Shown here: positions 32,385 through 42,893 of the stretch, piece after piece
How the letters are laid out: the number at the start of each line of letters is the position of its first letter
Numbering within the stretch: position 1 is the first letter of the stretch
DNA from: Silene noctiflora
Taxonomy: Eukaryota > Streptophyta > Magnoliopsida > Caryophyllales > Caryophyllaceae
Direction: 5' to 3'
DNA length: 43,143 bases
NCBI GenBank assembly: GCA_009801015.1
Contig: VHZZ01002689.1
Span: 1 to 43,143, forward strand
Translations under genes and position numbers: made by a program
Notes under the pieces: model-generated
Told to the model about the DNA's origin: nothing
The model's database searches: none
What the model saw: only the letters and a program-made list of their open reading frames with translations

Positions 32385-32885
32385 GTGTTGAGTCCTCCGC
32401 ATCGAGCTTACAGAAATAGGTGCAAGAGACCGACCCTCAAGCAAGTTAGGTTTCATCCTAAAACCAATTGGTGATAGGAGGAGTATCCCACTAGCTTATA
32501 AACTAGTCTCCCCACTCTAAATCTACCAACACACACGGGAAGAGACCTTAACAATCTCTCCTTTTCACATGTGTGCTTTGGTGAAACTCCCTCTCACTTG
32601 GTGCTATTCCACACCTGATGCAACCCTGCATCGGGCCAACCAGGCTACTCAGGCTATTCTGCATCTCTGGTTAACCAAGGGAGTGAACCCAGCGGTGGTG
32701 GTGGTGCTACTACTCTGCAACTACGGTGCTATTCCGCATCAACTTGAGCACCATCACCACATCGCAACTTGTGGTACCAAGCCGAACCGTCGGCACTGAT
32801 CCACGTGTTGAGTCCTCCATAGTGGGCTTATAGAAGGTGCAGGAGACCGGCTCACAAACAAGTGACGTCTTATCCTATCAAAACC
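32385..32885. repeat. pair of direct repeats (about 81 bp, 420 bp apart)
   Basis: GTGTTGAGTCCTCC opens both 32385-32465 and 32805-32885. Each continues with GCTTA(C/T)AGAA, GGTGCA(A/G)GAGACCG and an ATCCTA...AAAACC end. The text resembles the ends of plant LTR retrotransposons, so these may be LTR fragments. Confidence 0.55.
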
Positions 32886-33817
32886 CTGCTGCGCAGGACT
32901 ACAATTTGTATCTTATATCAATAGCTCAATAACCTTAGCTTTAACATGGCAATGTAACTAACAATAACCGTAGTGGTTGTAAATAAGATGAGCTTCAAGA
33001 TTCAGTTATAGGTAAGGGACTTCGTATACACAAAGCTAAGTAAAAGTTACGCATGCTTTCGGCAGTAAGATATTGCAGCACTGGTATCACGCGTCTTCTA
33101 TATTGGATCAAAGTATCAAACATTTACAAATATAAAAAATCACATCACCTTCTTTTAAAATGTAAAATTTTTACACTGTTGCAAATATAAAGCTTGTAAT
33201 ATTGAACACATAAAAAGCATGTTTACGAGTATTTGACTTAATAATTGAAGGAAGGCCAAATTTCAAATTTCCCTTTTTGATGAACTATTATACCTTAAAT
33301 ACCTAATAATTCGACAAATATGGATTAATTTGCACGTATGACAATTAAATTTTCAGATTTATCAAAAATTCGTCTTTTAATCGATTGATTGTATGTGTTT
33401 TTTTTTTTCAAAAAAAAGGGTTTTTTTATAATTAGGTTTGGATGGATAATTAAGGAGGGTGGTGGTTGGTGGTCGTCGATTTGGCCAGAGGAAGAGCGGG
33501 AAGAGGGCAGGGGAGGGTGGTCGAGGGTTTTGGGTTTTTATGGGGAGATTTCATTACTTTTTTATTTGGGGTCTCTCTAATTGTGTGAGAAATGAGAGGG
33601 CATAGTGGGAAAGAGAGGTACAAAATGTGTAGGATTTAGCGATTCTTGTGTTGGATTTAGCAATTACTAGTGAATCTTCCCTATTATACCAAAAGGTTAT
33701 TATTATTTAAAGTAAAATCACACAGAAAAGGAAAATAATTATTACAGTCCCTGCGAAAATGGCAACTAGATCATATTAATCCCCTTGCATATTCCATGGT
33801 TTATATTGAATTTTTCA

Positions 33818-33827
33818 TATAAAAAGG
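33818..33827 (+). promoter_or_regulatory. TATA box of the cysteine-rich peptide gene
   Basis: TATAAAAAGG lies 70 bases upstream of the ATG, a normal plant spacing. Confidence 0.6.
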
Positions 33828-33887
33828 AAAATCAATTGGTAGTTGTAACATACATAACATAGTCGCTCATACTCCATACAGCCAAAT

Positions 33888-34431
33888 ATGAAACCAAGTG
33901 TTTCTTACAAGATGATCACGTTTGCAGTCTTGCTTATCATAGCAGGTTAATTCTTTCACTTATAATTTTGTCTGTTCTTATATAGGTTTTTCATATGCGT
34001 CCATCTCGTATTTTGAGATGCACTTTAGCGTTCAAAATTTATTGAAACAGATGTGGAAAAATTAATTAATATATACACTATAAAAGTATTTCTGAAACAA
34101 ATCTGATGCTATGAGTTCAAAATTCTTCACATCGATTGTTTATGTTAAATAGGAAGCCAAATTACCGTATCCAGTTACCCAAACATGTGAAACTCAAACT
34201 ATTGCAAGAGAGTAGACCTTTAGTTTCCTATATATCCTAATCATGTGCTACATTGCAGTGATGGTGCAAACCTTGAGTGCAGAAGCTGAAAACTGTGGTA
34301 AAGACGGAGCAAAGTGTAAGAGCGACTTAGACTGCTGTCCGTTCATTTATGAATGTGCAACTGCAGGTTTTTGTATGTTAGGCAACGTCGTAATGAGACG
34401 CCCACACAACAAACCCCGTCTCCGCAATTAA
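33888..34431 (+). CDS. secreted six-cysteine knottin-like peptide precursor, two exons
   Basis: Exon 1 is 33888-33945 (donor G|GTTAAT); exon 2 is 34259-34431 (acceptor CATTGCAG). The join is in frame and gives 76 residues. Residues 1 to about 30 form a signal peptide (KMITFAVLLIIAVMVQTLSA, cut likely after SAEA). The mature part has six cysteines, spaced C-x6-C-x5-CC-x5-C-x5-C, starting NCGKDGAKCKSDLDCC. This is the inhibitor-cystine-knot (knottin) layout, seen in small plant antimicrobial and protease-inhibitor-like peptides. A basic tail follows (MRRPHNKPRLRN). The intron falls within the signal peptide, common for such genes. A defence role is an inference from the fold; no target can be read from the sequence. 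A TATA box is present. Confidence 0.75.
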
Positions 34432-35069
34432 TTACATACTCCTTTACACGATTACATTGTCCGTGTTTAACTTCTATTATAAATGTGTTTCAAGTTTTAG
34501 CTTCGACCATTAATTTTTCAAATGCATGAAGAAATAATATAAAGTTAGCTTAATTCAATTTATTATGAGAACTGTGGTCATAATAAAATTTAGAAGAACT
34601 TATGGTACAGGTACATGACTTCAAATATCGATTAAAGTGGATATAGCCTGGCAGATTATACTCCCTCTCATCCAAACCAAAGGTAACATGGACCTGCTTT
34701 CTGTGAGGGGGACAAATGGGTCCATGTTACCTTTGGTTTGGATGGGATGGTTTATCAAATATAAACAATAAAACTTATTCCAGCTTTATGTGCCTTTTGG
34801 CAATATAACTCCGTATAAGAAGATTGAAAGGGAGACAGAATTAAATAGTCTAGAAATACCTTAGTGGACTTGATCTTGATTGGTCCGATTTTCCTTGTTC
34901 AATTTCAAATCTTCAGTCACATTTCCCATGCTGCTTGGGTTCTCTTGCCAAAACCTTAGAGGGCTTGAGCAATATTATCGACGCTGACATTGATCAAAAG
35001 CATGTAATTAGAAATAACAAATAAATCCTCAACGTTTTAACCCATGCAAAGCTACAACTTTTGAATTCA
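34432..35069. other. 3' flank of the peptide gene and spacer
   Basis: Contains the perfect hairpin MITE at 34659-34755. No gene otherwise. Confidence 0.4.
34659..34755. mobile_element. hairpin MITE with perfect 26-bp arms
   Basis: 34669-34694 and 34719-34744 are exact inverted repeats of 26 bases (arm core CCAAACCAAAGGTAACATGG) around a 24-base loop. The left edge TACTCCCTCTCATCC resembles a Stowaway terminus. A transcript across it would fold into a long stem. Confidence 0.8.
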
Positions 35070-36850
35070 TTCCACAACTTTACGTGCTGATCACAAGGCA
35101 ATGTCAGATACGAAGTACAACACAATTATCGATCAAGTATGAGTTAGTTTCAGAAATCTGACAATCAACCAGAAAAGGATATCAAATAGATGATTGATTT
35201 CTCTTTACAAGTTAGAAAAGATTCTCATATGAGAATAAGAATCTCATGATTATAAAAATCTCTCATAGTCAAGAGAAAAATGAAATATTAGATCATTGTC
35301 GCCATTTTCAAAGAAATAATCTTGAAAATATTTCCTCTTAATTGATCCCAATATTGTAATGTGTGTTCTTAGAGCACATGTTAGAAAAATTTTAAATAAA
35401 ATATACTTTGTTACTCCATATAATACAAGTAATAAAATTGTTTAAGTTTCAACTTCAACCATCTACCTATTTAATAAGGTAGAGGAGCAACAACAACAAC
35501 AACGACAAAACATAGTTATTGTATAAGACCATCGTATCAGTCCTTTTCTATAAAAACACTCGTTTGTTGATAGTAATACTTAATAAATGAGTGTTTAATC
35601 AATAAAAGGACCATTTCAAAAAAAAAAAAAAAAAACAGTCTCATACGGTAGGACAGTCTTATTCTCTAGTTTGTGTTTCACCATAAGAAGCACATTAGTG
35701 TGTGGTGGTATTTTTGAGAACTGCAATACGTGTGCAGTACCCTTCTTATCACCAAGAAATTGTTGTTTGTCCATATTTACAGCAAATGCACATTATTTAA
35801 GTGATCCACCAAGAATTAGGACAACTATCCCAAGCTAAATGTCATATACTCCTACCACTAGATACTAGCACGGTAGCAACACACAAAGCAAATCCCAGAA
35901 ACCTAAATTAAAAATGTACACAAAATCTAGCCATATACACACAAATGAACCAGAGCAATCCTAATTGCTTATAATAAATTGTTTTCTACGGATGATTCCA
36001 CTTAAACCCAGATTACTAGCAACACACCACACAAAATGTTATTAAACCTTGTCGATCAATTAAGAAATTCACTCAAAAAACATATCATGTCTGTTATTCG
36101 GACTCGTTTAAAACTACAGGTCTATCTGGGGTGTGTCTAAGTACCAGCTATATTATGAAAATTCCTCATGTGAAGCTAAAGTGGCGTGTCTGAGTATCCC
36201 ACACTTGTACAAGAGGTAATAGAAACAGCCCCAAGACAAAACTGGTCTATAAGTAGCTTAGTTGCTAAATTCCCTCCTATTGTGCATATTAAGCTTAAAG
36301 ACTTTTTATCCAGTCTAGAATGCTTAGGACTTGGACATAGAATAGCTAACTGCACAAAGACCTGAAGTGTCAGCAGTTAAACCATATATCATTGAGTGTC
36401 GCTAACTCTCTATATTTTTGTACCAGAAATACAAGCTAGGGACAGCAAATATAGAAACAATGTTTTTATTCCCAACTTGTAGCATAACATATATCTTGAG
36501 TATCAGAATCATTAGAAATTCTTGGTACATCGGATGTACCACGTCATCGTACACCCTACCCAAAAAGAATATTAAAATTGTCAAAAAATTTCATAAATAA
36601 ATAAGCAAAATCTAAGTGGAATAAACGTCGAGGCTTTTCATTGGCTAAGGTGTACGATAATCTTGTACACCTGGTGTACCTTAGAATCTTTCCAGAACCA
36701 TTTCATTTGAAGATAATATGATATTTGGGGGTTCAAAGCTTTTATGAACATACTTGAAGAGCATACAAGTATATAACTATGTAAAAGATTACCTCTATTC
36801 CAAACTAGAGTGTCTCCAACTACTGCTATTACCACGGAACAACTCTAAAT
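35070..36850. repeat. duplicated 1.8 kb unit, copy 1
   Basis: Blocks in this stretch recur in the same order in 36860-38600: 35090-35215 with 36879-37000, 35410-35510 with 37008-37110, 35706-35880 with 37270-37440, 35925-36010 with 37480-37570, 36326-36500 with 38285-38470, and 36697-36830 with 38490-38590. Divergence is substantial, so the duplication is old. A MITE has been added in this copy. No conserved coding frame was found across the copies. Confidence 0.7.
35523..35662. mobile_element. MITE with ATAAGAC-type inverted ends
   Basis: ATAAGACCATCGTATCAGTC at the left and CATACGGTAGGACAGTCTTAT at the right are imperfect inverted repeats. Inner sequences AAACACTCGTTTG / AAATGAGTGTTT also pair partly. 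It has a poly-A tract and is absent from unit copy 2. Confidence 0.55.
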
Positions 36851-37805
36851 GTATGTGTCATAATTGTGCATACATATTGATCGCAAGGCAATCTAATACT
36901 ACAAAAATTTCAAGTACAAGGTAGTTTCACAAGTCTGTCATCAAATTGAAAAGGGTGTCAAATAGATGTTCTATTTTCCTCACAAGTTCGTAAGTTTCAA
37001 AATTTTCTACTCAATATAAAACAAGTAATAAAAGTGTTCAGGTTTCACCTTCGACATGAGACTATTTAATATAGGTAGAGGAACAAGTGAACAACAACAA
37101 AAAATGTGGACCAATGCATTCAATAGGTAGGAGCCTACTCAGCTCTAGAAGATGAAGATTAACACAGCCTTGACCCTTACACCGCAAGATTTTTGTTGCA
37201 ACGACATTAATATATGCACTAAACTTCAACCAAATGAAGTACTCCGTAAGTGTGTGCGTGTATGTGATCTTTTTGAGGACTGCAATACTCGTACAGTACC
37301 CTTTTTTTCCCAGCGCATTTTTGTTCGTCCATATTTACAGCGAATGCACATTATTTAAGTGATCCACCAAGAATTAGGACAACTATCACATGCTAAGTGT
37401 CATCTACTCCTGCCACCAGACACTAGCAGCACGGAAACCTACAATGCAAGTGAACATAATACTCATCTAACAATATACACATGACTATATACACACAAAA
37501 GGGCCAAAGCAAACCTAGTTCCACATCATAAATTGCTCTCTACGCCTGATTCCACATAGACCCAGAATACCTGGTAAAAACTTCAGTAATTCACACAGGA
37601 GTAAAAAACGTCATCTTATTTACTTAGTCTCACTTGGACGTATTTGGCATTGGTGCGACGAAGCTCCGGACCTTGGCTATACTATGAAAAATACTCAATT
37701 CTTTGCTTCTGCTACACCCTTGCGGTGAGACCCTTCCCCGGACCCTTGCTTTGCGTCAAAAGGCTTCACGACCTTTTTATACATTTTTTTAGATAAATAA
37801 GATAA

Positions 37806-38075
37806 TACTTCCTCCGTTCCATTTGTTTCTTTACGTTTGCTTTTTCAACATTATGCATTAGTAAGGAGAATCTTCAATACAACTTCTAATATACGGCGTA
37901 TAACATAAAAGATAGTCATGTGAGATCTTGTTTAAATCGTCTCACCGAGTGGATTATGAATATGAAATTTTCATAATTTTTAGTGACATGTAACTAAAGA
38001 TATGGACAAAAGAAAACGTGCATTGGCATATGTGTATAAAGCAAACGTAAAGAATTAAATGGAACGGAGGAAATA
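37806..38075. mobile_element. Stowaway-like MITE (270 bp)
   Basis: The left end TACTTCCTCCGTTCCATTTG and the right end AAATGGAACGGAGGAAATA extend to inverted repeats of about 35 bases with few mismatches (both include the CTTTACGTTTGC core). TA flanks. No coding capacity. Confidence 0.85.
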
Positions 38076-38084
38076 TTAATTAAG

Positions 38085-38232
38085 GGACACCAAGGGGGTG
38101 ACACCCGTGTACAAAAGATATCATATCATAGAGGTGGCAGTGTGGCACCCATCTACAAAAAGACACGATGGGGGTGAGGGCCATATACAAAAAAGACACC
38201 CTAAATGTGACACGCGTATACAAAATGAGAGG
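38085..38232. repeat. degenerate minisatellite (about 4 units)
   Basis: Imperfect units of about 30-45 bases around G-CACCC-T-TACAAAA (for example GACACCCGTGTACAAAAGA, GGCACCCATCTACAAAAAGA, GACACGCGTATACAAAATGA), directly after the MITE at 37806-38075. Confidence 0.6.
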
Positions 38233-38600
38233 TGGACAATTAAGCTATCAAACTATTGTGTAATCTTACCAATTTCTACTGCTTAGGAGTTAGGACTTGG
38301 ATGCAGAATAGCTAAACTGCACACGGACCCAAAGTGTCGGCAATTGAACCATATATCTGACTGTGATGCTACCTCAACTTAGGGAGCCTCTTTAAGAGTC
38401 TACCCAAAGATATGCAACAGACAACAAACATGAAATAGAAGTTTTATTCTCAGCTATTAGCGTAACATAAATCTATGATACCTGAATCATTTCATTGGAA
38501 GATAATGTTATATTCGAGGTCCAAGGCTCTTATGAACATTCATGAAGCGCATGAGTAATTAAAAACCTGAATCTGTACTAAACTGGAGTATATTTCACTG

Positions 38601-39510
38601 GATTTCAATAATAATTATGACTGACTACTGCAATTACCAATGAACACCCAATCAAGACTGTATGTGTGGTGTAATATGGACAATCTAGACTAATGATCCC
38701 CACTTATTATCCCACATGTTACTGATAGTCCATTTTTGCAGCTGAAGTATATGTACTCTATGCCCAGCCGTGAGATGGACAACACAGTGTGCAATATTTT
38801 AACCACATAATACAAACTTCAGAATTATAAAAGCCATTTTCAACATCAAGAATGACCATGTCATTCTGATCTCTAAGAATCTTGGCAGGAGTACAAATTA
38901 CGAAGTATCAAAATTTGTTTTCTGCAGATCAACCTACTATACAGGAAGGACTTATTTAGAATAAATGAAGCTAAATGACATAATTGAAAAGATACATACT
39001 GAATAGTTAGAAATAAGTCATGATAAAGTGACAAGGCACAGACCTTTAGAGCCATAACACGTGCTTACATATTAAAAGATAACCAACCCTTAAATTTAGA
39101 ATCAGCATATAACATCAAGCTGCACTTTAGAGGCCTAGGATAGCATCCACCTATGGCATAAGGGGGTCGTGGACGTAGCCTTACACCTTCGTTGAAAACA
39201 CAGAGGAAAGATTGATTTTTGGATACCCCATATTGAAAATTGGGTCCAGAACTATATCTACCCGTCGTCACTTCATAACATGGAAAGTGTGGACAGTTTA
39301 AAAGGCCATTTAGGTATTCGGAATGAGTTTTAAAGGTTACAACTTACAAGTTTCAAAACAAACCAAAATGCATTCAAATTCCTCTCCCTTCCTAACTCGG
39401 GATTGTCCTAATAATTTTATATGTAAATATAACCGTATAGAAAGTAAGAGGTCTTCATTGTGGCCATCTAAACCACATACTTGTGCATCCTACAACTAGC
39501 AGGGGAGAAT
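38601..39510. other. intergenic, no gene seen
   Basis: AT-rich, with short frames only. It may include further diverged sequence of the 1.8 kb unit, which I could not align with confidence. Confidence 0.35.
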
Positions 39511-39714
39511 ATTAAGACCTATGTTACTCCGACTCAGCATGAAGGATCGGACACGGGTGCGTATCCAAGTGTCGGACACGGCTATTTTATGAAAAATTGT
39601 CAACGTTTTTGGTCAAAAATGAAGTGTCTGAGTGTCATACCAATGTCCAAGGATAGAGTGTCGGACACGGGTACGTGACCTCATATGACGTGTCGAAGTA
39701 ACATAGATTAAGAC
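39511..39714. mobile_element. hAT-like MITE with 8-bp target-site duplication
   Basis: The element 39519-39706 (188 bp) has terminal inverted repeats CTATGTTACTCCGAC and GTCGAAGTAACATAG (14 of 15 match). It is flanked on both sides by ATTAAGAC (39511-39518 and 39707-39714), the 8-base duplication expected of hAT elements. The interior has repeated GTGTCGGACACGG motifs near both ends, typical subterminal repeats. Confidence 0.85.
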
Positions 39715-39829
39715 ATACTGCTTTTGTTTGACAGGTATGTAGGATATCAGTTAAACAACGCCAAGGGGGCACATACTTCAATGGAATCAATAAAAAAATG
39801 CCTCGAATATTATCCAATATAGCAAATCA

Positions 39830-40250
39830 GTGTATGTTGGTCCTTTCGAGTACTGCCATACTCCTGCAATACCCGCTTTTTCACCAACAAATTGTTGTAT
39901 GTCCACATTTACAGCAAATACACGGTATTTAAGTGATCCACCAAGAATTAGGACAAATGAAACATTTCAAAGTTTCATTTATTAATTCCACCAAGAATTA
40001 GTGATCCACCACTAGAAAATGTCAGCACACGTTGCAAAGGCTCGGAGATAAATACTCCCTTCGTCCCGGTCAATCGTTATCTATTTGACTTTTCGTGAGC
40101 GGATTTCAAACAAAAATAACTATTGATTAGGACTGAGGGAGTAAATCATTTAAAGCAAAGCGAACCCAAATTAACCATTGTGTTCTACACATGATCCTCA
40201 TAACCCATAAGCCCCGCAAACCCAAAAGAAAAAATTCACACCAATTAGAA
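39830..40250. repeat. partial third copy of the 1.8 kb unit
   Basis: 39838-39960 aligns with 35706-35830 and 37270-37390 (shared AAGTGATCCACCAAGAATTA), and the sequence after the MITE at 40053-40143 resembles the next block. Only part of the unit is present. Confidence 0.55.
40053..40143. mobile_element. Stowaway-like MITE (91 bp)
   Basis: TACTCCCTTCGTCCCGGTCA at the left and GATTAGGACTGAGGGAGTA at the right are imperfect inverted repeats bounded by TA. Confidence 0.75.
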
Positions 40251-41028
40251 TCATATATGTCTCAAATTCGAAAACAATTCGATCATTGCTGCTTACACTC
40301 GGGGGGTCGTACCTGCAGGCAGAGCTTGTCCTCCTTGTGCCTCTGAAGTTCTCTGCAAGGATAGGCTTGAATTACATTTAATAAGTGAACTAAAGAAAGC
40401 ATAGCCCTGTCAAAGCTAACCCATACGGAAAACGCTCGACTCCAAAATGCCAAATTTTAGAGTGAAAAAGTTTTTGGTTTAATTACTCACAACGAAAACA
40501 GTCAAAGAAGAACCTGAGTTGCCTTGCCCATAGCTAATAACTTGAAAATCCCATACCCAAAATTAGTGATTAAAGTTTACATTAATTGACCATTAACGTC
40601 AAATGGGGACAATAAATTGACATGGAGGTAGTAATACATAAGCCGCCCAAAACTTGAAAGCCCTAGCAAAACAATAGTAGAGTATATAAGCAAGATCCAC
40701 ATTGGATGTTGAGTGATATTTAAGACACTTACACGGCATTCTTCATAAGTCCACGGCAATATTGTTCACAAATCATCCACCATTATTAGACTCGCAGCAT
40801 ATTTAATGTATAATTTAAGATTATATCTTGTCAATACAAACAACTATTTAAAAACAAAAAGATTACCAAACATATATCCTAAAGACCAAAAGGGATCAAC
40901 ACCTTGAATAAAGTATGCCCTTCTTCTTCTGCGAAGATGTTCGTATTTTTTATTGTCAACCAAAACACCTCACAACAGAAACTGGCAAGTACATGATAGT
41001 ATGGTACAACATTCAGAAAATGCATCAT
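40251..41028 (-). other. 3' region of the PORR gene, with a possible micro-exon
   Basis: No coding frame is recognised. On the minus strand a 40-base segment (40352-40313) sits between an acceptor TATCCTTGCAG and a donor CTGCAG|GTACGA and could be a 3'UTR exon of the PORR gene or of another transcript. Confidence 0.35.
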
Positions 41029-42210
41029 TCATGTCCTATTTAAATTGATTTCATGATGCAAACCAGATTCTCTCCTGCCAATAAGTGCTACAAATTTGTC
41101 ATTGAATCTCAATAAAGGCCCTTTTTCAATCAAATTTGAACCATCATATGCTTCCTTAAGGAACACAGTACTCTTAACACCCTTGTTGGTGAGATAAAAG
41201 ATACCATGGTGCTTGATTAAGCAAAGTAATAATCTAGCTGGTAAGTACAGCTCGGAGTTGAAAGCGTGCATTTGAACAGATGTCATCCTCTTTGAAATGG
41301 TCAAACTAAGAAGCTCATGGAGAACAGCAATGACCCTTTTCCGAGTCCTGGGATCAGCTGGATCAAACCTCCTTGCATTCAAGTAAGGTGAAGGAAAATC
41401 TATTCTCTGCCACTTTCGGAGTTCCTCAAGGAAACTTGTATTCGGCCTAAATCCAACAGGATAGCAAATGCGAAAAGCATGAGGACCCGAGTAATTCCCG
41501 TCCCTTGATATCATAACTTTCTTCCCCCTCTCTCCGTTTTTCAAGACCCCTTCTTGAGCTAGTTTCTCCTCGCGAGCAGTTACTGCCAATGAAGAATCCC
41601 AACTCTCCAAATGTAAATAATCTTTCCCATTCACATCTTTCACTGAAAAGAACTGAGGGTACTTGGGAATCAATGACTTCTTAAAATCTTTAGGCAAACC
41701 CAATTCAGCTTCGATAAACTTAACGTTATCCAGTGGAACCCTGCAGTCAACAGTTAACATCAACAACTTCCTGAGATTCTTAACAAGTATTGGCTCCATA
41801 AGCATCCTAGCTTCCTCTTCTTCGGCTGCAACCCTTCGAGCTTTCTCCGTAAGACTAACAGAAATGGGACTTCTGTCGCCACCGCCAACGCGAAAGATTG
41901 TAGGGTACTTCTCAATGACAGCCATGCAATTCCATTTCCGAACAAAACCCACCTCCTTTTCAAGGTCCCTAACAAGTATACATTGGTTTTTCTGGGATTG
42001 AATTATGTCTTTGAGTTCAAGTATAAGAGACGGTTTCTTCTGAAGCTCCATCACTTTGTCAAGTTCATGTTCTCTAAAATACACTTTTTGCTTGGGTTTC
42101 TTCCCTCCGATTGTTTTGTGCCTGATCTGAATGAGCATACAGTATGTATTGCGAGAAGGGTTTGGAGTTAGTATACCAAGACAGCCCAAAAAGGGTCTTT
42201 TGAAGCGCAT
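41029..42210 (-). CDS. PORR-domain organelle RNA-binding protein
   Basis: A single-exon minus-strand gene of 393 residues. The first 40 or so residues are basic and hydroxylated, with few acids (MRFKRPFLGCLGILTPNPSR, then LIQIRHKT), as in a mitochondrial or plastid targeting peptide. From about residue 45 it follows the plant organelle RNA recognition (PORR) domain: REHELDKVMELQKKPSLILE, FVRKWNCMAVIEKYPTIFRV, LPKDFKKSLIPKYPQFFSV, LEELRKWQRIDFPSPYLNAR, VIAVLHELLSLTISKRM, and near the end LIKHHGIFYLTNKGVKSTVF with GSNLIEKGPLLRFNDKF. PORR proteins such as WTF1, WTF9 and RPD1 bind organelle group II introns and are needed for splicing. This one is clearly not WTF9-like in sequence; I cannot name the orthologue. 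Length and lack of introns are normal for the family. The target organelle and intron are unknown. Confidence 0.93.
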   Translation of the reverse strand: MRFKRPFLGCLGILTPNPSRNTYCMLIQIRHKTIGGKKPKQKVYFREHELDKVMELQKKPSLILELKDIIQSQKNQCILVRDLEKEVGFVRKWNCMAVIEKYPTIFRVGGGDRSPISVSLTEKARRVAAEEEEARMLMEPILVKNLRKLLMLTVDCRVPLDNVKFIEAELGLPKDFKKSLIPKYPQFFSVKDVNGKDYLHLESWDSSLAVTAREEKLAQEGVLKNGERGKKVMISRDGNYSGPHAFRICYPVGFRPNTSFLEELRKWQRIDFPSPYLNARRFDPADPRTRKRVIAVLHELLSLTISKRMTSVQMHAFNSELYLPARLLLCLIKHHGIFYLTNKGVKSTVFLKEAYDGSNLIEKGPLLRFNDKFVALIGRRESGLHHEINLNRT

Positions 42211-42675
42211 TTCGACAAGAATGTTCAGTGAGGCAATATGTCGAACACTTTGTATGCATTCACGATTTCAAAAACTGAACTCAAATTTCAGCCTTTACAA
42301 ATTTGCAAACCAACAATAACATTCAGAAAATTGTGGAATAGGAGACCAAATTTCAGGAGAAGAATACCAGAAAACTGAAAAGAGTAGCTTCAAATTTGTA
42401 AGCTTTATGAATAAGCTTGAAAATTTAAATGGGCATAGATTTTGCAGGTCAAAAATGGAAAAGCAACAAATGGATGAGACCAAGATGATGATGTGAAGAT
42501 TAAGTTTTTGTTTCAGGCTCTAGGGTTTCATATTGTTTGGCAGGTGAATAAGTTTGAGACCAACTCAAATGGCGGAAAAATGGGAAACTCTAATGGTGGA
42601 AAGAAAATAATTTATTCCCTTGGGCCAAACACGAGAATTTTTAGCCTTTTATTAAGCCCAGTACTTTCTGACTTA
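42211..42675. other. 5' flank of the PORR gene
   Basis: Presumed promoter and leader of the PORR gene on the minus strand. Small frames on both strands have no recognisable content. Confidence 0.4.
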
Positions 42676-42893
42676 TTCTCATCTCACTTTAATTCAGTTT
42701 AGCTCTATTCGATTCACTTTAGTTCCGTTCACCTCAATTTATTTAGTTCAGCTTCATTCAGTTTAGTTCAGCTCAGCTTTATTCGGTTCAATTCAGCTCC
42801 ACTAAGGTCTGTTCTTTTGCAATAAAACTGTCTAAACTGAACTTATTTGAGCTAAACTGAACTTAATGGAGCTGAACTGAACTGACCTGAAAT
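42676..42893. repeat. TTCAGTT / AACTGAA-rich foldback repeat
   Basis: The left half is built from TTCAGTTTAGTTCAGCTCAG-like words and the right half from their complements (GAGCTGAACTGAACTGA), meeting near AAGGTCTGTTCTTTTGC. It is a degenerate inverted structure, probably a MITE. Confidence 0.6.

Larger units (their letters stand above)
30983..33887. other. gene-poor region with dispersed repeats
   Basis: No gene supported. Noted items: a direct repeat of ACTTATATCTC(C)ATCGTTTTACCAC at about 31299-31348; a short hairpin GATGGAATAAA / TTTATTCCATC at about 31492-31530; and the paired 81-base repeats at 32385 and 32805. Short frames at 31513-31734 and 32569-32799 show no recognisable motif. Confidence 0.35.
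36860..38600. repeat. duplicated 1.8 kb unit, copy 2
   Basis: Second copy of the unit described at 35070-36850. It carries its own Stowaway-like insertion (37806-38075) and a minisatellite. A 68-codon frame at 37152-37358 with several cysteines exists only here. Confidence 0.7.

Noticed and set aside
32569..32799. 76-codon plus-strand frame
   Set aside because: It lies inside a repeat-like segment, and its composition follows the repeated GGTGCTATTCC phrases.
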